Numbered from the stretch's first letter, positions 11,400 to 22,282 are shown. The stretch: DNA of 64,000 nucleotides from Ascaphus truei (GCA_036426205.1 CM071568.1:51744040-51808039), one strand, 5' to 3'. Numbers and translations are program-made. Notes: generated by a model from the letters alone, not told the origin.

Positions 11400-12210
11400 A
11401 GGTGTGTCAGGGTTAATTAAAAGATTCCCTCCTGAGATCACGCAAGTGGAAACAGGGAGGGAGTGGGTGGTGCAGCGATCTTCGCGCTTTGGAGCTGGCC
11501 ACACAGCGAAAACAATTGCTCACTTTACACAGTACCCCAAACTTGTCATGATACTGCTCGGATCCTTCCAAGGTCGCAAGAGCGCCCGCACGAAAGGTAG
11601 CAAATCCTGTCCAGGGATATGGGGGTTCCTCACCTTACAAGTGATCCTCTTTCGTCCTCTGGATAGGGCAGTTCACGTCGAAAATATGGAGTAGGGGAAC
11701 TTCCTGTCGGGTGTCTGGTGAAAGCCTCCCAGTAACCTTCTCTGCAGGGCTCACCGCCGTGGCGAATGTGACGAAAAACAGGCCACCCTGAGGTACTGGA
11801 TGCTCCGGATCTCGTCGGAGAAAGGCTGCTTTCTCACCAAGCTTCCTGGCAGGGTCCAGCGTCAATACTAGAGGGGGCTGTACGTCGACCTACCTCAGCT
11901 GCATCAACCACGGCTGCACCTATCCAGGGTTCCAGGCGGGTGGGGATCCTACTGTTGCTGCTGATACCCAGATACAGGGTTGGAGTGGGGCTGACAGAAT
12001 GATGGTATGGCAAGTGGGGGGGAGTCGAGGCCGATGGGCGGGAGGCTAACGTCGCCTGGACGCTGGAGGGTTGCCGATGGGACTGGGCCTTAATACGTCC
12101 GATCTCCTGGCTGTGGGGCACCATCTCTGGGGGGCCGTTGTGCTTCTCCTTCTTTGTCACTCATATCTAATTCTCCCTGTGCAGGGTTGGTGCCCGGAGG
12201 GCCCATGGCG
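11400..12210 (-). pseudogene. Tx1-like LINE ORF1, broken (tentative)
   Basis: Two minus-strand open stretches (12160-11834 and 11865-11635) lie just upstream of ORF2 where ORF1 is expected. The first is Pro/Ser-rich. The second contains FLRRDPEHPVPQGGLFFVTF, which looks like a nucleic-acid-binding ORF1 core. A WTGFATFRA-type stretch follows near 11600. I recognise no intact zinc knuckle. The assignment rests mainly on position and is moderate at best. Confidence 0.45.
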
Positions 12211-12230
12211 ACTCATCCTATGATTCTCTC

Positions 12231-12300
12231 GCCAAAAACACACCCACCGACAGAGTTCGACCTGATGGGTCTCATCAGTTGGCGGTTGATTTTAATGTCT
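12231..12300 (+). repeat. Satellite segment right of the Tx1-like LINE
   Basis: CACCCACCGACAG, GACCTGATGGGTCTCATCA and a GGTTGATT block parallel the satellite unit at about 12740-12800. This suggests the LINE interrupted a satellite copy. Confidence 0.5.
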
Positions 12301-12509
12301 GTGTGTGTGTGGCGTGTGGTCCCCCTTGGAACAGTGTGCCGTGTGTCTGTGGTTGTCCTTTGGCCCATTCACTCTGCCCAGGCATCAGGCCAATGACGAG
12401 TTGTGTGGGGCGGGGGGGCAAGGGGGGACCAATGAGCATCCCTGGGACAGGAGGCCAGCCGACAGGCATACGTGCTCACAAACTATAGTATAAGATATGC
12501 AACTGTAAA

Positions 12510-13610
12510 ACAAAAACGTAGCTCATCTGCATGTGGGCAGGTTGCAACCTGCCTTTCACCATTATCACCCCAGCACACAGCACTCCACTGCAGCAAGGGA
12601 TTCGGGGGAAAATGACATGCAAATGAGCACACAGTGCCATTTTTCCTTCAAAACACATTTTTAACATGGTTCCCTATAGGCTTAGCTTGCGGCAGGGCTC
12701 CACAGCTTGAGCCAGACAGGGTTTGTTAAGCTGCCTACCAGGAAAACCCCCCAGCAGACAGCTGTTTGACCTTTATGGGTCTCATCATTGGGGGTGGTAA
12801 CATGGGTATGCAGAGAAGCTTAAAGGATGGGGTTTACCATACTGAGTAAGTTATGGCGTAAAAAAAGTGAAAAAACCCACAGCAAGCCAAATATGACAAT
12901 TTGTTAAAATACAACGTATGTCTCTGCATGTTCTAGGCGGGTCGCAACCCTCCTTTCAACATCTCCCCAGCACACAAGCACTTCTACGCAGCAAGGGATT
13001 CTGGGGAAGACATGCAAATGAGCACACAGGGCCACTTTTTCCTGCAAAAACCTTTAACATGGGTCCATATAGGCGTAAGCTGTGCTGGTCACAGATTGAG
13101 CACAGACAGGGTTAAGGGCATACCCAGAAAACCAACAACAGACAAGCTGTCTTAGACTTTAGGGTCAATATCAAGTGGGGGTTGGGTAACGGGATGCAGA
13201 GAAGCAAAGGAGCGGTTACCATACTTGAGTTAAGGTATGGTGAGTAAAAAACGTGACAAAAACCTCACAGCAAGCCAATAGCAAATGTAAAACAAACTTA
13301 TTGCTCATCTGATGGCTTATGCAGGTCGGCAACCCAGCTTCCACCATATCTACCCAAGACAAGAGCACTTTCTACTGCAGCAAGGATTCTGGGATGACAT
13401 GCAAATGAGCACACAGTGCCGCTTTTTTCATTCAAAAACATGTTTTACATGGTTACCGAAGGCTTAAGCTGCTGCTATGGGTCACAGCTTTGAGCACAGA
13501 CAGGGTTAAGGTGCTACCCAGAAAACCCACCCACGACAGCTGTTGACCTTTATGGGTCGCATAGTGTGGGGTTGGTAACCGTTGGTATGCGCGAGAAGCT
13601 AACGGATGCT
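12510..13610 (+). repeat. ~390-bp satellite, three tandem units
   Basis: Landmarks recur in order with a spacing near 390 bases: CTGCATG (12526, 12922, decayed near 13308), GCAACC with TTCACC, the CAGCAAGGGATTC block, GACATGCAAATGAGCACACAG, the ACATGG block, the cacagcttgagc-like block, GAAAACCCMCC with ACAGCTGT, and TATGGGTC. Small indels separate the units. ATGCAAAT within each unit is an octamer-type site. Confidence 0.8.
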
Positions 13611-13619
13611 TTTTTTTTG

Positions 13620-13828
13620 AATATAGGGTGGGGGGGTGGGTTTTCTGGGTCTTGCACGAAACCCTGTTGTGTCAAGCTGTGACCATGAGGCAAAGTAGCT
13701 ATAGGGAACCATCGGTAAATGTTTTTGAAGGGAAAAAAAGTGGCACTGTGTGCGGAAGGTGCATGTCATCACCAGAATCCCTGCTGCCGTAGAAGTGCGA
13801 GGGAGCCGTGCTTTCCTATGTTTGGTGT
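13620..13828 (-). repeat. Inverted partial satellite unit
   Basis: GGTGGGTTTTCTGG, GTCAAGCTGTGACC, CTATAGGGAACCAT, TGGCACTGTGTGC and the CATGTCATC...AGAATCCCTGCTGC block are the reverse complement of the preceding unit. The array therefore ends in an inversion. Confidence 0.75.
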
Positions 13829-13950
13829 GTATATATAATATATATCTATATTATATATAGTATGTTGATGTATATGTATATATGTATATAGTGTATGTAT
13901 TATCTATTATATATCATATATTATATATATATATATTATAATAACATTAC
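13829..13950. repeat. AT-rich microsatellite
   Basis: Mixed TATA, TATG and ATAT repeats separate the satellite from the PLE palindrome. Confidence 0.9.
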
Positions 13951-13959
13951 AAACCAGCC

Positions 13960-14110
13960 CAAAGACCAGGTAAGGAGACAGCACCAACGTGGTTATAATC
14001 AAGAAGTCGTGTTGAAATATAACAGGTCACGAAAGCCGGAACGTTCGGTCTCTCAGGGAGCGACTTCTCAGGCCGTGCAAACATACCACACTAACAGGAC
14101 CCCTACTATA
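13960..14110 (-). repeat. PLE terminal repeat, minus copy with decayed hammerhead-like motif
   Basis: The reverse complement of 18200-18360. The motif at about 14033-14078 retains CTGAGA-AG, CCTGAGAGACCG and an AACGTT, but has lost bases in the core and stem II. Confidence 0.65.
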
Positions 14111-14759
14111 TATACCCCACAACCCCTAGTGCACCATTAAGAACATAACCATCACCAGCAACCTGTATGATCTGGTTATGCGCTGAGCACGTGAGAAACA
14201 ACCCAATGCATGGACGCAGAAGGAGTCATGCGGATCCATCAAGCAGAAAACGCATGTGGTAATCCAAAGTCAAGCAAACTCAGGAATCGAGTTGTAGATT
14301 CACGGCAGGGAAACCCCACCCGTGCATCCAGGATGATGCTCTGGAGGTCTATAGCATGCCGACGGTGCTGGGAGCACAGCGCGTTCACCGACTAGCATGC
14401 GCGGTTCATAGGGCAAAGTGCTGAGCCGGGGAGCCATGGTTAAACATCATGCGCCCCGGAGAGGTACGCAGTTACCCTGAATGTGATGGAACCTGGCAAC
14501 CAGGACGCCCAGCACACAGTCCGCCGCAAGGCGCAGTTAGTAAACACTGATAGAAAGGGGCGCAGCGTGCACCCACCGCACTAATGCAAGGCAGTAATCA
14601 GAGCAAAAAGGGCTGTGGCTGAACAGTAAGCCACAAAAGGAGTTGGTGCAAGGTCCCAGGAGTACCAGCTTGCACCCCACTAATATAAAACATGACACTA
14701 AAAAAGACAATCAAAAACAGGGAGTGACTAGTGTGTAGGAGTAAGCTATGGGGACCATG

Positions 14760-15650
14760 TCCACAACGTCAAAAAATAATGCATGCAAACATGAACAATA
14801 AACATTCAATTATGGTCAAGGATAAAAGCAAAGCAACAATAATCTGGTAGGTAGCGAATAACAAATTACAAAAAACAGCCCAGTTTGAGATCTCTCGTTC
14901 AGTCCCCCTGGTGCCATAGCGCAGTTCAAAAATGAGTCTGGACCTCCTGTCTGTAGCAAGATCTTGCCTTGTCACCACCACGCGTAGGGATAGGGACTTA
15001 TGCAGGATAGTGCATGGCATCTAGCGTTGCTAAGGAGGTCATATTCTGTTAAAATGTTAGCGACAGGGAGACATGTATAGGCATGTCATCGCCACCAGCT
15101 CACTAGGGCTTTCCTGACTGGTGAGTACGGGTGCATGGCCATCCGCTCCTTCAGCATCCTCACAGGTTTCTCAATATATAGAGTCCACAAGGGCATCTGA
15201 TGTAGTATACCCAAATTTGGATTCACAATTAAGTGCCTGTGTAGAGTTTAGATGGGAATGCCACTGTGGGAGATGATTGTGTGGGGCCCAATTGCTTGAA
15301 CTGGCGTTAGTACAGCCATGCATCGATATGAGCCCTGGTTTCTTGACCAACCAGGACTTGGAGGTGGCATATATTCTCTGTTGGACCGATCTGTCACAAT
15401 TCACCAATACTAGGCCGGACGGAAGCAGAACAACGGGGTTCTTGGCACAGGCTGCATCTTCATCACTTTTGTAGATCGCCACTTCACCGTGAGATCGACT
15501 TGAGTCATTGGAGGCGGGTGGGAAAGTGCTGACTATGTGTGAGTGCTGTTGTCTCCGTTTGTGTAGAACTGATGCAGTAATAAGCTCCATGTCAACCTGT
15601 TCACATTCGTAAGGCGTTAATGGATGCTTTTTCACAATAGCCCTCTCGAA
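14760..15650 (-). pseudogene. PLE C-terminal region (GIY-YIG side), minus copy
   Basis: The open stretch at 15635-15171 ends TTSDALVDSIY. The next, at 15020-14769, carries LSLRVVVTRQDLATDRRSRLIFELRYGTRGTE-type sequence (cut here to blocks LSLRVVVTRQ and LIFELRYGTRGTE). The latter matches the PLE C-terminal pattern in which a WIFELGTM..RGLNE block closes the protein after the GIY-YIG nuclease. The plus copy preserves EADSF and TGTMAPGTE at the equivalent place (about 17400-17450). Stops and frameshifts mean no enzyme is encoded. Confidence 0.6.
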
Positions 15651-15899
15651 AGCGGGCAGCCAATCTGGACCAAAGCCACTTATGGACTCCGAGTATCAGT
15701 TGTGATCCTCTTCACTCTTAAACAGCGTGAAAGGGGAGACCCCTTTTGAGTGGAAGGGATGGGGCTGGAGCGACACAGCAGGAGGGAAGGAGAGGTCTGC
15801 ATCTAGTGCTTCTCCTGGTTTGGTACAGTCTTGTAGCCAAAGAGCGCCAGACTTGTATACTATCGTGTCTAAAAAGCAATTTCTTAGAGTAGTGACTGA

Positions 15900-16290
15900 G
15901 AGTGAAGCGTGGTGGAAGGAATGTTATTCAAAGAAGCCAAAAACGCCGCAGATCTTTCGCTGCACACCCAAAATGAACACATCATCAATGTAGCGTAGAT
16001 ATTTGACAAGTTGGTGTCCATAAGTTACATCATGGAGTATAGGGTCTGCCTCGTAGTGGTCATGAGACAGATTCGCATAGGATGGCGCCATATTGGACCC
16101 CATGGCCGTCACTGAGCTGTAAGTAATGGTGATTCTCGACTGAAGAAATTTTTTATGCAGAATAACCTCAATCCAGTCTGTCAATAAAATGTTCTTCAGG
16201 TCAGAGAAAGCACCCATTACTGTACAGCGACAGGGACGGCCAGGGGCTCCAATATGGGCCAATCCTGAGGAAATTCTGTTCATGGACCAG
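15900..16290 (-). pseudogene. PLE reverse transcriptase fragment, minus copy
   Basis: The 119-codon open stretch 16283-15924 contains TAMGSNMAPSYANL followed by a charged helix and YLRYIDDVFIL. These are the reverse-transcriptase motifs B and C as found in Penelope-like elements (AMG..APSYANL and RYIDD), distinct from LINE YADD. The N-terminal half of the reverse transcriptase is missing because the copy starts here, at the centre of the palindrome. Confidence 0.85.
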
Positions 16291-16299
16291 TACGAGCCA

Positions 16300-17530
16300 G
16301 ACCATAACTATCCTGATGTGAGTGTGATAGGACACACATGTCAAATATCTACGCTACATGATGATGTGTCATTTTGTGGCGGTGGCAGCGAAAAAGATTT
16401 CTGCTGGCGTTTTGTGGCTTCTTTGAATAAAATTCCTTCAACCCATACCTTACTCTCAGCACAGATCCTAAACGAAATTGACTTTTCTAGACCCAACGAT
16501 AGTTTACAGTCTGGCGGTATTGGCACAAGACTGTACCGGAAAAGAGCACTGACAAGAACGCATTGACTGTGACATCCAGCCCACCATCCTTGCCACTCAA
16601 AAGGGTCTTCCCTATTCACAGCTGTTAAAGTGACAGAGGTCACAACGATCACAGCGGGAGCCATAAGGGCTTTTGGGCAGATGCTATGCCGCTCTCGAGA
16701 GAGGGGCTATTGTGGAAAAAGACATCTCCAGTCAGCCTTACAAAAGTGTGGACCAGGTTGACAGGAGATTATTACGACATCAGTTCCTCAACAATACGGA
16801 GAACTACAGACTAACATAGTCAGCACTATTAGCACCGCTCCAATACATCAAGCGATGCATCCGGGGGAATTGGCGGATCTTACAAAATGATAGAGGATAG
16901 GCACATGTGCCAAGGAACCACCGTTGTTTTGCTTCCGTGCGGCCCTAGTATTGTGACATTGTGACAGGATCGGTCCAACAGAGAAAATATGCCACCTCCA
17001 AGTCCGGTTGGTCAAGAAACCAGGCTCATATCTGATGTCATGGCTGTACTAACTGCCAGTTCATGCAATGTGGCCCCAGCTACAATCATCCCCACAGTGG
17101 CATATCCATCAAACTCCAACAGGCACTTTAGTGAATCCAAATGTTGTGTTAATACATCAGATGCCCTTGTGGACTTCTCTATATATTGGAAAAAACTGTG
17201 AGGATGCTGAAGGAGCGGATGGCCATGCACCGTACTACCATCAGGAAAGCCCATAGTGAGGCGGTGGCGATGACATGGACCTAATGTCTCCCTGTCGCGA
17301 GACATATTTAAAGAACAAGACAGCTTAGCAACGCTTAGATGCTCATGCCTACTGCAGGTCCCTATCCCTACGCGTGGTGGTGAAGGGCAAGATCTTGCTA
17401 CAACAGGAGGCCGACTCATTTTGAACTGGGACTATGGCACCGGGGACTGAACGAAGAGCTCAAAAATGGGCTGTTTTTGTAAATTGTTTAGTGGCTACAC
17501 TACAGCATATGATTTTGATTGCTTTGATCC
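16300..17530 (+). pseudogene. PLE reverse transcriptase end and C-terminal region, plus copy
   Basis: The plus strand continues the protein in broken frames: a YLRY start near 16350, an ASLNKIPSTH block, an EIDF block, then IGTRLYRKRALTRTH near 16520-16565 (the family YRKPT..N pattern). The segment 17100-17290 mirrors the minus copy, and an LLQQEADSF..GTMAPGTE region lies near 17395-17450. It is frameshifted at least every few hundred bases. Confidence 0.65.
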
Positions 17531-18109
17531 TGACCATATGAAGTTATTTCATGTTTGCATGCATATTTTGACGCATGGGGGACATTGTTCCTCCTAGCTT
17601 CACTTCCCTGCACACTGTCACTCCCTGTTTTGATTGTATTTTATTGGTCATGTTTATATTGTGGGGTGCGCTGGTACTATGGGACCTTGACCACGCCTTT
17701 GTGGCTTTACTTCAGCACAGCTTTTTGTGTGGTGCCTTGCATATTGCCTGTGTGTGCGCAGCTGCCCTTTCTATCGTGTACTACTGCGCCGGCGCTGGAC
17801 TGTGTGTGGCGTCCTTGGTTTGCCAGGGTTCCTCCATTAGGGTACGGACCTATCTCCGTGCGCATGTGTTTTTTCCCATTGGTCCCCGGCTCACACTTTG
17901 CCCTATGACGCGCAAGGCTAGGCAGGTGACGCGCTGTAGCTCCCGAACACTGTCGCAGGCTATAGACATCAGAGCAGGCAGCCTGGATCACGGGTGGGTT
18001 CCCTGCTCGTGAATTACAGATCACGAGTGCTGAGTTGGCTGCCTTTGATTACCACATTGCTTTTTTCTGTTGTGGATCCGCATGAACTCCTTCTGGTCCG
18101 GCATGGTTG

Positions 18110-18365
18110 TTTCTCAACGGTGCTCAGCTGATAAACAGGTAAATCATGACAGGGTTGCTGTGATTGTTTATGTTTATTTGGTTGCACTAGGGGTGTGGGT
18201 ATATAAGTAGGGTCACTGTAGTGTGGTGTTTGCACGGCCCTGAGGAAGGTCTCCCTGAGAGACCGAAACGTTGGCTTTGTGTTGTACCTGTTTATTGCAA
18301 TACAGACTTCTTTGGATTATACCACGTTGGGTTGCTGTCTCCTACTGGTCTTGGCTGGTTTTGAT
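18110..18365 (+). repeat. PLE terminal repeat, plus copy
   Basis: Runs from a TATATAAG box-like sequence (18201-18208) through the hammerhead-like motif to CAATACAGAC and GCTGTCTCCTACTGGTC. Its reverse complement forms the other end of the palindrome. Confidence 0.7.
18231..18281 (+). ncRNA. Hammerhead-like ribozyme motif, copy 3 (C3/G8 type)
   Basis: Stem I GGCC (18236-18239) pairs with GGCT (18273-18276). The core is CUGAGGA (18240-18246), with extra A18247, stem II GGTCTC (18248-18253) with GAGACC (18259-18264), GAA (18265-18267), palindrome ACGT (18268-18271) and T18272 at the cleavage position. It sits in the terminal repeat of a PLE, the established setting for animal hammerheads. Confidence 0.8.
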
Positions 18366-18434
18366 AGTTATGTGGATCCTATGGGACTAGCAACTGCCTT
18401 TTGTGTTAATCAATCAGAGTTTGACGTTTGATCT

Positions 18435-18472
18435 TTTCTTTATATATATATATAATATATATACACACACAA
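18435..18472. repeat. (TA)n/(CA)n microsatellite
   Basis: TATATATA followed by ATACACACACA. Confidence 0.9.
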
Positions 18473-18551
18473 AAGAAGAAAGCAGCGGGCTCCATCGCTA
18501 CCGATCAATAAAAAAAGGGTTTCATTTGAACACAGTAAAATAAGCAACTCA

Positions 18552-18600
18552 CAATGGTCGCTGACGAAGCCTGTAGTAGGTGAAAAGCGTAGAGCTGCTG
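18552..18600 (+). ncRNA. Hammerhead-like ribozyme motif, copy 4, decayed (C3/G8 type)
   Basis: Core CUGACGA (18561-18567), extra A, stem II GCCT (18569-18572) with AGGT (18578-18581, one G-U), GAA, AAGCGT (one change from ACGCGT) and A18591. Stem I is not convincing. Confidence 0.5.
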
Positions 18601-19138
18601 CGTGAGCTGAGAGACAGGATGCCGATACAGCGCTGCTGTTATCACCGCTGATCAAAACAGAGAGAGCGCGCGTACACAGAGCAGAGAAGCTGAGAGCGCC
18701 TGCCGATCCTGGTGCCCTGTGTGACTAAATGCTTTTAAAGAATTGACTCCATGGGAGAAGGAGTGGCTTAGTGTGTAAAGAATATGGAATTACCCAGTAT
18801 ACCGAGGCTGCTAACAGGTAGTGCACACACTTATGGACAACTTGATTGAAGAGAGACCCAGCACGATTAATGAACAATAAGCCTCCGGTATTGAAAACAG
18901 GGAGTTTGGTAATAGTAAGCCGATATAGAGGTACAGGGCAACCTCCCTAAGGGGCGCCCCCAAGTAAATCACAGCCCGGCACTAAACGCATCAATAATCT
19001 CCCTGAAATACCGGTGTGGGAGGTGAGGAGTACTCACGAAAAAAGCCGTCCCTGTGGTGCAGGGAATTGCAGCGGGCTCTCCTCTGTGTTGTTGTAGCTG
19101 GCGTCAGCGTGCTCCTCCGGAAATGATGACACAGGAAG

Positions 19139-19655
19139 AAGGGGTAAGATGGTCCGTGGTTCACAGCAATTCGCCAGTCAACGCATGGATGTCTAAAAAA
19201 ACTTTATTGATCGCTAGCAGCAAACATCAGGCAACCACTCTCACTGTTCGTCCAGGCTATGGAGATTTTTCAAAGAGTGATGATAGGTATGGCGCCAAAT
19301 AGATATGGGAGTGGTGAGTGTATTCCACCATAGAAAACAGGGAACTATTAAAACCACCTGGTAGATTAATCCATAAAGTGGATAACTATTTGGGGAGATA
19401 GTTATCCACTTTAATGAAATCTACACAGGTGAGTTTAAATACGTTCCCTCTTTCTATTGGTGGCATACCTCACACCGCCAAGATTATTGGATGACATACA
19501 CTATCAGCACTCTTTGAAAAAGTCCATAGCCTGGACGAAACATGTTAGAGTGGTTGCCTGATGTTTGCTGCTAGCGATCAATAAAGTTTTTTTAGACATC
19601 CATGCGTTGGCTGCTGAAGTTGCTGTGAACCACGGACCATCTTACCCCCGTCTTA
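19139..19655. mobile_element. Fold-back element with hammerhead-like motifs on both arms
   Basis: The left arm (19139-19295) and the right arm (about 19490-19650) are inverted copies. Shared blocks are GGTAAGATGGTCCGTGGTTC, CGCATGGATGTCTAAAAAAA, CTTTATTGATCGCTAGCAGC, AAACATCAGGCAACCACTCT and CGTCCAGGCTATGGA. The ~200-base spacer has its own small palindrome (CTATCTCCCCAAATAG-type near 19395). No coding sequence is present. Each arm contains a hammerhead-like motif followed by AATAAA, so it looks like two PLE ends head to head. Confidence 0.8.
19506..19555 (+). ncRNA. Hammerhead-like ribozyme motif, copy 5 (U3/A8 type)
   Basis: Stem I is the best in the window: CACTCT (19508-19513) pairs perfectly with AGAGTG (19547-19552). 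The core is UUGAAAA (19514-19520), with extra A19521, stem II GTCC/GGAC (19522-19525, 19533-19536), GAA (19537-19539), palindrome ACATGT (19540-19545) and T19546. AATAAAG follows about 30 bases on. A decayed partner lies inverted at about 19230-19285. Confidence 0.8.
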
Positions 19656-19868
19656 GTGTGTAAAGACACTAGCTGGCACTGAGTTTGAAGCAGGGGAACC
19701 TGGTTCAATTCTCTGTGTTGGCTCCTTGGGCAAGTCACCTTATCTCCCTGTGCCTTAGGCACCAAAACATAGATTGTAAGCTCCACAGGGCAGGGACTTG
19801 TGCCTACAAAATGTCTCTGTAAAGCACTACGTAAAACTAGCAGCGCTATACAATAACATATTATTATG
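19655..19868 (+). mobile_element. SINE, MIR/CORE-like with L2-type tail
   Basis: A tRNA-like head (TTAGTGTGTAAAGACACTAG) leads to a B-box-like GGTTCAATTCT (about 19701-19711). A CORE-like block CTTGGGCAAGTCACCTTATC with CCTGTGCCTTAGGCACC follows. The tail reads ATTGTAAGCTCCACAGGGCA, GGGACTTGTG and GCGCTATACAATAA, the 3' end used by L2-type LINEs. It directly abuts the fold-back element. Confidence 0.75.
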
Positions 19869-21115
19869 TGAGTGTTCACTTTTTACTTGTTTATATTGAT
19901 AAAACGTAATACAGTCTGGATTCTCTACCTTTATTTTATAAAGATTCTTCATACACAAGATCAACCAGAGTCTATCACCATACTGTACCTCATTGCCACT
20001 GATTTGGGACCTGCTAAAAACAATAGGGAATATTTGAGTAATTTTACAGACCACAACACAACATATTACAGACATATTGCACTATTGTATTTTTTTTCTA
20101 TTTTCCTATATTTTTTTTCTATTTTCCTATATTTCTATATTGACTTGCCCTCCCCAGTACATTATATATGTAAGAAGCATGTTGATTAATTTTATTACAT
20201 CTGTTACAGATACATTTAACAATCTTAGACCAAACAGATATTTTGGCTCAAATAAAAGGAAAACCATTGAGTAACGATAAGTGCAAAATACAAAACATCA
20301 CATAATATGTGAACCTAGTAACTCCTTGTACAGTAAGTGATACTATAAAAAATGCAAACTGGTGCATGCTGGAATATGTGAGCAAAGTGCCATGATATAT
20401 TGACACAAATGAACATAAATGTTTTCCTTGCACCACGTTTGCTCTAAAATGGCCGACACAGTTTCTTGAATTGACGCAACAGTGACCAATAAAAAAGGTG
20501 CAGTGTAGCAAATTAGGCTTTTCTTTGCATTGCCACTTGGACCCATGGATGTTAACTGAAACAGTATAAAAGTACCTCTCAATGTAATTGCCAAAATTTG
20601 CATTATGCATTTACTCATATGAAAATGTTTTAGATACAATAAAATCAATTACTTCATATTGTGCATTATATTAGATTTGAGATCTTAAAATAAAAAAAGC
20701 CAGAAAGTAATTTACTCAAGTAGAAATGTGTTTCCCATAACCTCTATCGCTAGTTTGAGAAAACATTACATTTACCTTGGCAATTTTCCAGCTTAAATTG
20801 GGGACGTGCTGATTGATTTCTGTTGATTTTTTATTGATGCATGACCCCTCGGTTGTTATACTGTACTTCACAACTGTGTTATTATTTAGGCAATTCACAG
20901 TAGCAGTAGGAGTTTAGTGTTTGGAAGAATTGGCAACATATTTCCCTCTAGTGCTACTTAAACAACAGCATACTGTATTTATTTAAGTATTGTGTTTCAA
21001 CTAAAGTATATAATTCTGTTTCCCAAAAAAAACACATAATATTTTCTAGTTTCTAAAGGAGGATAATTCTGCTTATGCTGGATAATTTCAGTTGGTATAA
21101 ACATTTAAATGTATA
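19869..21115. other. AT-rich stretch; short tandem duplication at 20088-20140
   Basis: Two and a half copies of a ~23-base unit (TATTTTTTTTCTATTTTCC) occur at 20088-20140. Nothing else is recognised. Confidence 0.5.
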
Positions 21116-21390
21116 TGTAACGGTGTTTCCCCCACCCGGTGGGAGATTTGACCATTACGGATCGTGTGGTGCATGATACCTGCTGGTAACAGGAGGGCTG
21201 AGTCATCCGCCAATTTTCGTGGGGACACAGGAATAGGCTTTTGGGGTTCATACCCTACGTATTCATTAACAGTGCAGCACTTCCATCTGCCATAGGTTCC
21301 AGGAAACTGAAGATGATCTCCCACTGTAGAATCGATTACCTCTTCCCCAGTAAGATCACAAACCAGGCAGCAGGTGTATGCACTGTTTAT

Positions 21391-21425
<35 letters not shown>

Positions 21426-21898
21426 CTGTGTGTAGCACAGTACATGGCAGGTTCTGCTCAAAACTGTCACTCTCAGCTACCACTGAAGGATGGTCCCTGG
21501 ACCTTCACTACAGGCCAAGGGCACTCGCAGCAGTCCCAGCTTTTCCCTATACCTCTAGCAGAGGCAGAGGTATGGTACACACACACTGTTCCCTGGAGGG
21601 AAGAGGACCAGAGAAGCCCCAATAATCAGACTCTTGCCTGTGTGACCTGCCCCTCTCATGTAGTTAGAGGCACTACTGAATTTGGGGCAGCACTGCCCTT
21701 AAGTTCTGCCAGGAGGAGGGCACCAGGCCTGGCTCATGATTGGTCATGCCCAGGCCTGATGTCACCACCACCTGCTGTCACTCAAGTGCAGCTCCTCGAA
21801 GGGGGAAAACCCCATATCAACTACTGGCAACCAAATTGTACCAGGGCTTTCTGCCAGTACAAGGGCAGAATAGTAGCAATAGTAGCAAACTGGCTACA
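21116..21898 (-). mobile_element. Solo LTR-like element, TGTAAC...GGCTACA family
   Basis: Begins TGTAACGGTG, ends GGCTACA, and is flanked by TATA on both sides (21112-21115 and 21899-21902), a possible 4-bp target duplication, though low in complexity. Related units lie at 28050-29041 and 56095-56930, with part copies at 3108-3257 and 33878-34012. The copy at 56.1 kb is preceded on the minus strand by a purine tract, so minus is the likely sense. A CT microsatellite (21395-21422) is internal. Confidence 0.6.
21395..21422. repeat. (CT)n microsatellite
   Basis: Uninterrupted CT dinucleotides inside the LTR-like element. Confidence 0.9.
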
Positions 21899-22282
21899 TA
21901 TAACAATAAAATAAAGTTACCAATTTTTCATTACACTTACAGTATTGACTTGTTCATACTAATAACTTGACTGAATTGTAATGTAAAACAAAGTGGGAAC
22001 ATTTTGTTGAATATTTTATTATGCAATTTTCTGCATCTCATTGTGATTTCTAGAGTATATAAGTTATTTGACAGAAATCATTATCGTTTGATGTGAGAAA
22101 TAGAATTCTCTGCCAGTTAAATATAATTTCACAGCACTTTGATGTTCTGCAGCTCCCTCCTTCACTGAAGGAGTTAATAAACAGAGCTTTTTAAAAATAC
22201 AAGTTACTTCAGAAACAGTAATATACAAATAAATAATTTGGAGAAAAGCATAGTACTCAGTGCTCAAAGGTCATGAATTACC

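Larger units (their letters stand above)
6726..12230 (-). mobile_element. Decayed Tx1-like (L1 superclade) LINE
   Basis: On the minus strand an ORF1-like region (about 12210-11400) is followed by an endonuclease, a reverse transcriptase and a cysteine-bearing C-terminal region (about 10400-7000), then an AT-rich tail with AATAAA motifs. Both flanks carry AAAAACCCACCCACAGACAG-like sequence (6703-6722 and 12233-12252, a few differences), the likely target duplication. Frameshifts and stops occur throughout, so it is inactive. Tx1-clade LINEs are known for site-specific insertion into other repeats, which fits a satellite target. Confidence 0.75.
13960..18365. mobile_element. Two 5'-truncated Penelope-like elements, head to head (4.4-kb inverted repeat)
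   Basis: The left copy reads on the minus strand from about 16290 to 13960, the right copy on the plus strand from about 16300 to 18365. Corresponding blocks pair around a centre near 16170: 15183 with 17175 (CAGATGCCCTTGTGGAC), 15730 with 16600, 15960 with 16400, and 14050 with 18250. Each copy runs from the middle of the reverse transcriptase through a GIY-YIG-type C-terminus to a terminal repeat with a hammerhead-like motif. Inverted, truncated partner copies are typical of Penelope-like elements. Both copies carry many frameshifts. Confidence 0.8.

Noticed and set aside
12510..13610. CRISPR-like array
   Set aside because: The units are ~390 bases long without short identical repeats and unique spacers; it is an ordinary satellite.
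17555..18012. Two overlapping plus-strand ORFs (117 and 145 codons) with hydrophobic stretches
   Set aside because: They lie in the non-coding tail of the plus PLE copy and show no domain.
19655..19720. tRNA gene
   Set aside because: Only a B-box-like sequence and a loose A-box region are present, followed by a SINE body; no cloverleaf can be drawn.
21400..21914. 178-codon plus-strand ORF as a gene
   Set aside because: It starts in a CT microsatellite and lies in the LTR-like element; no domain is visible.
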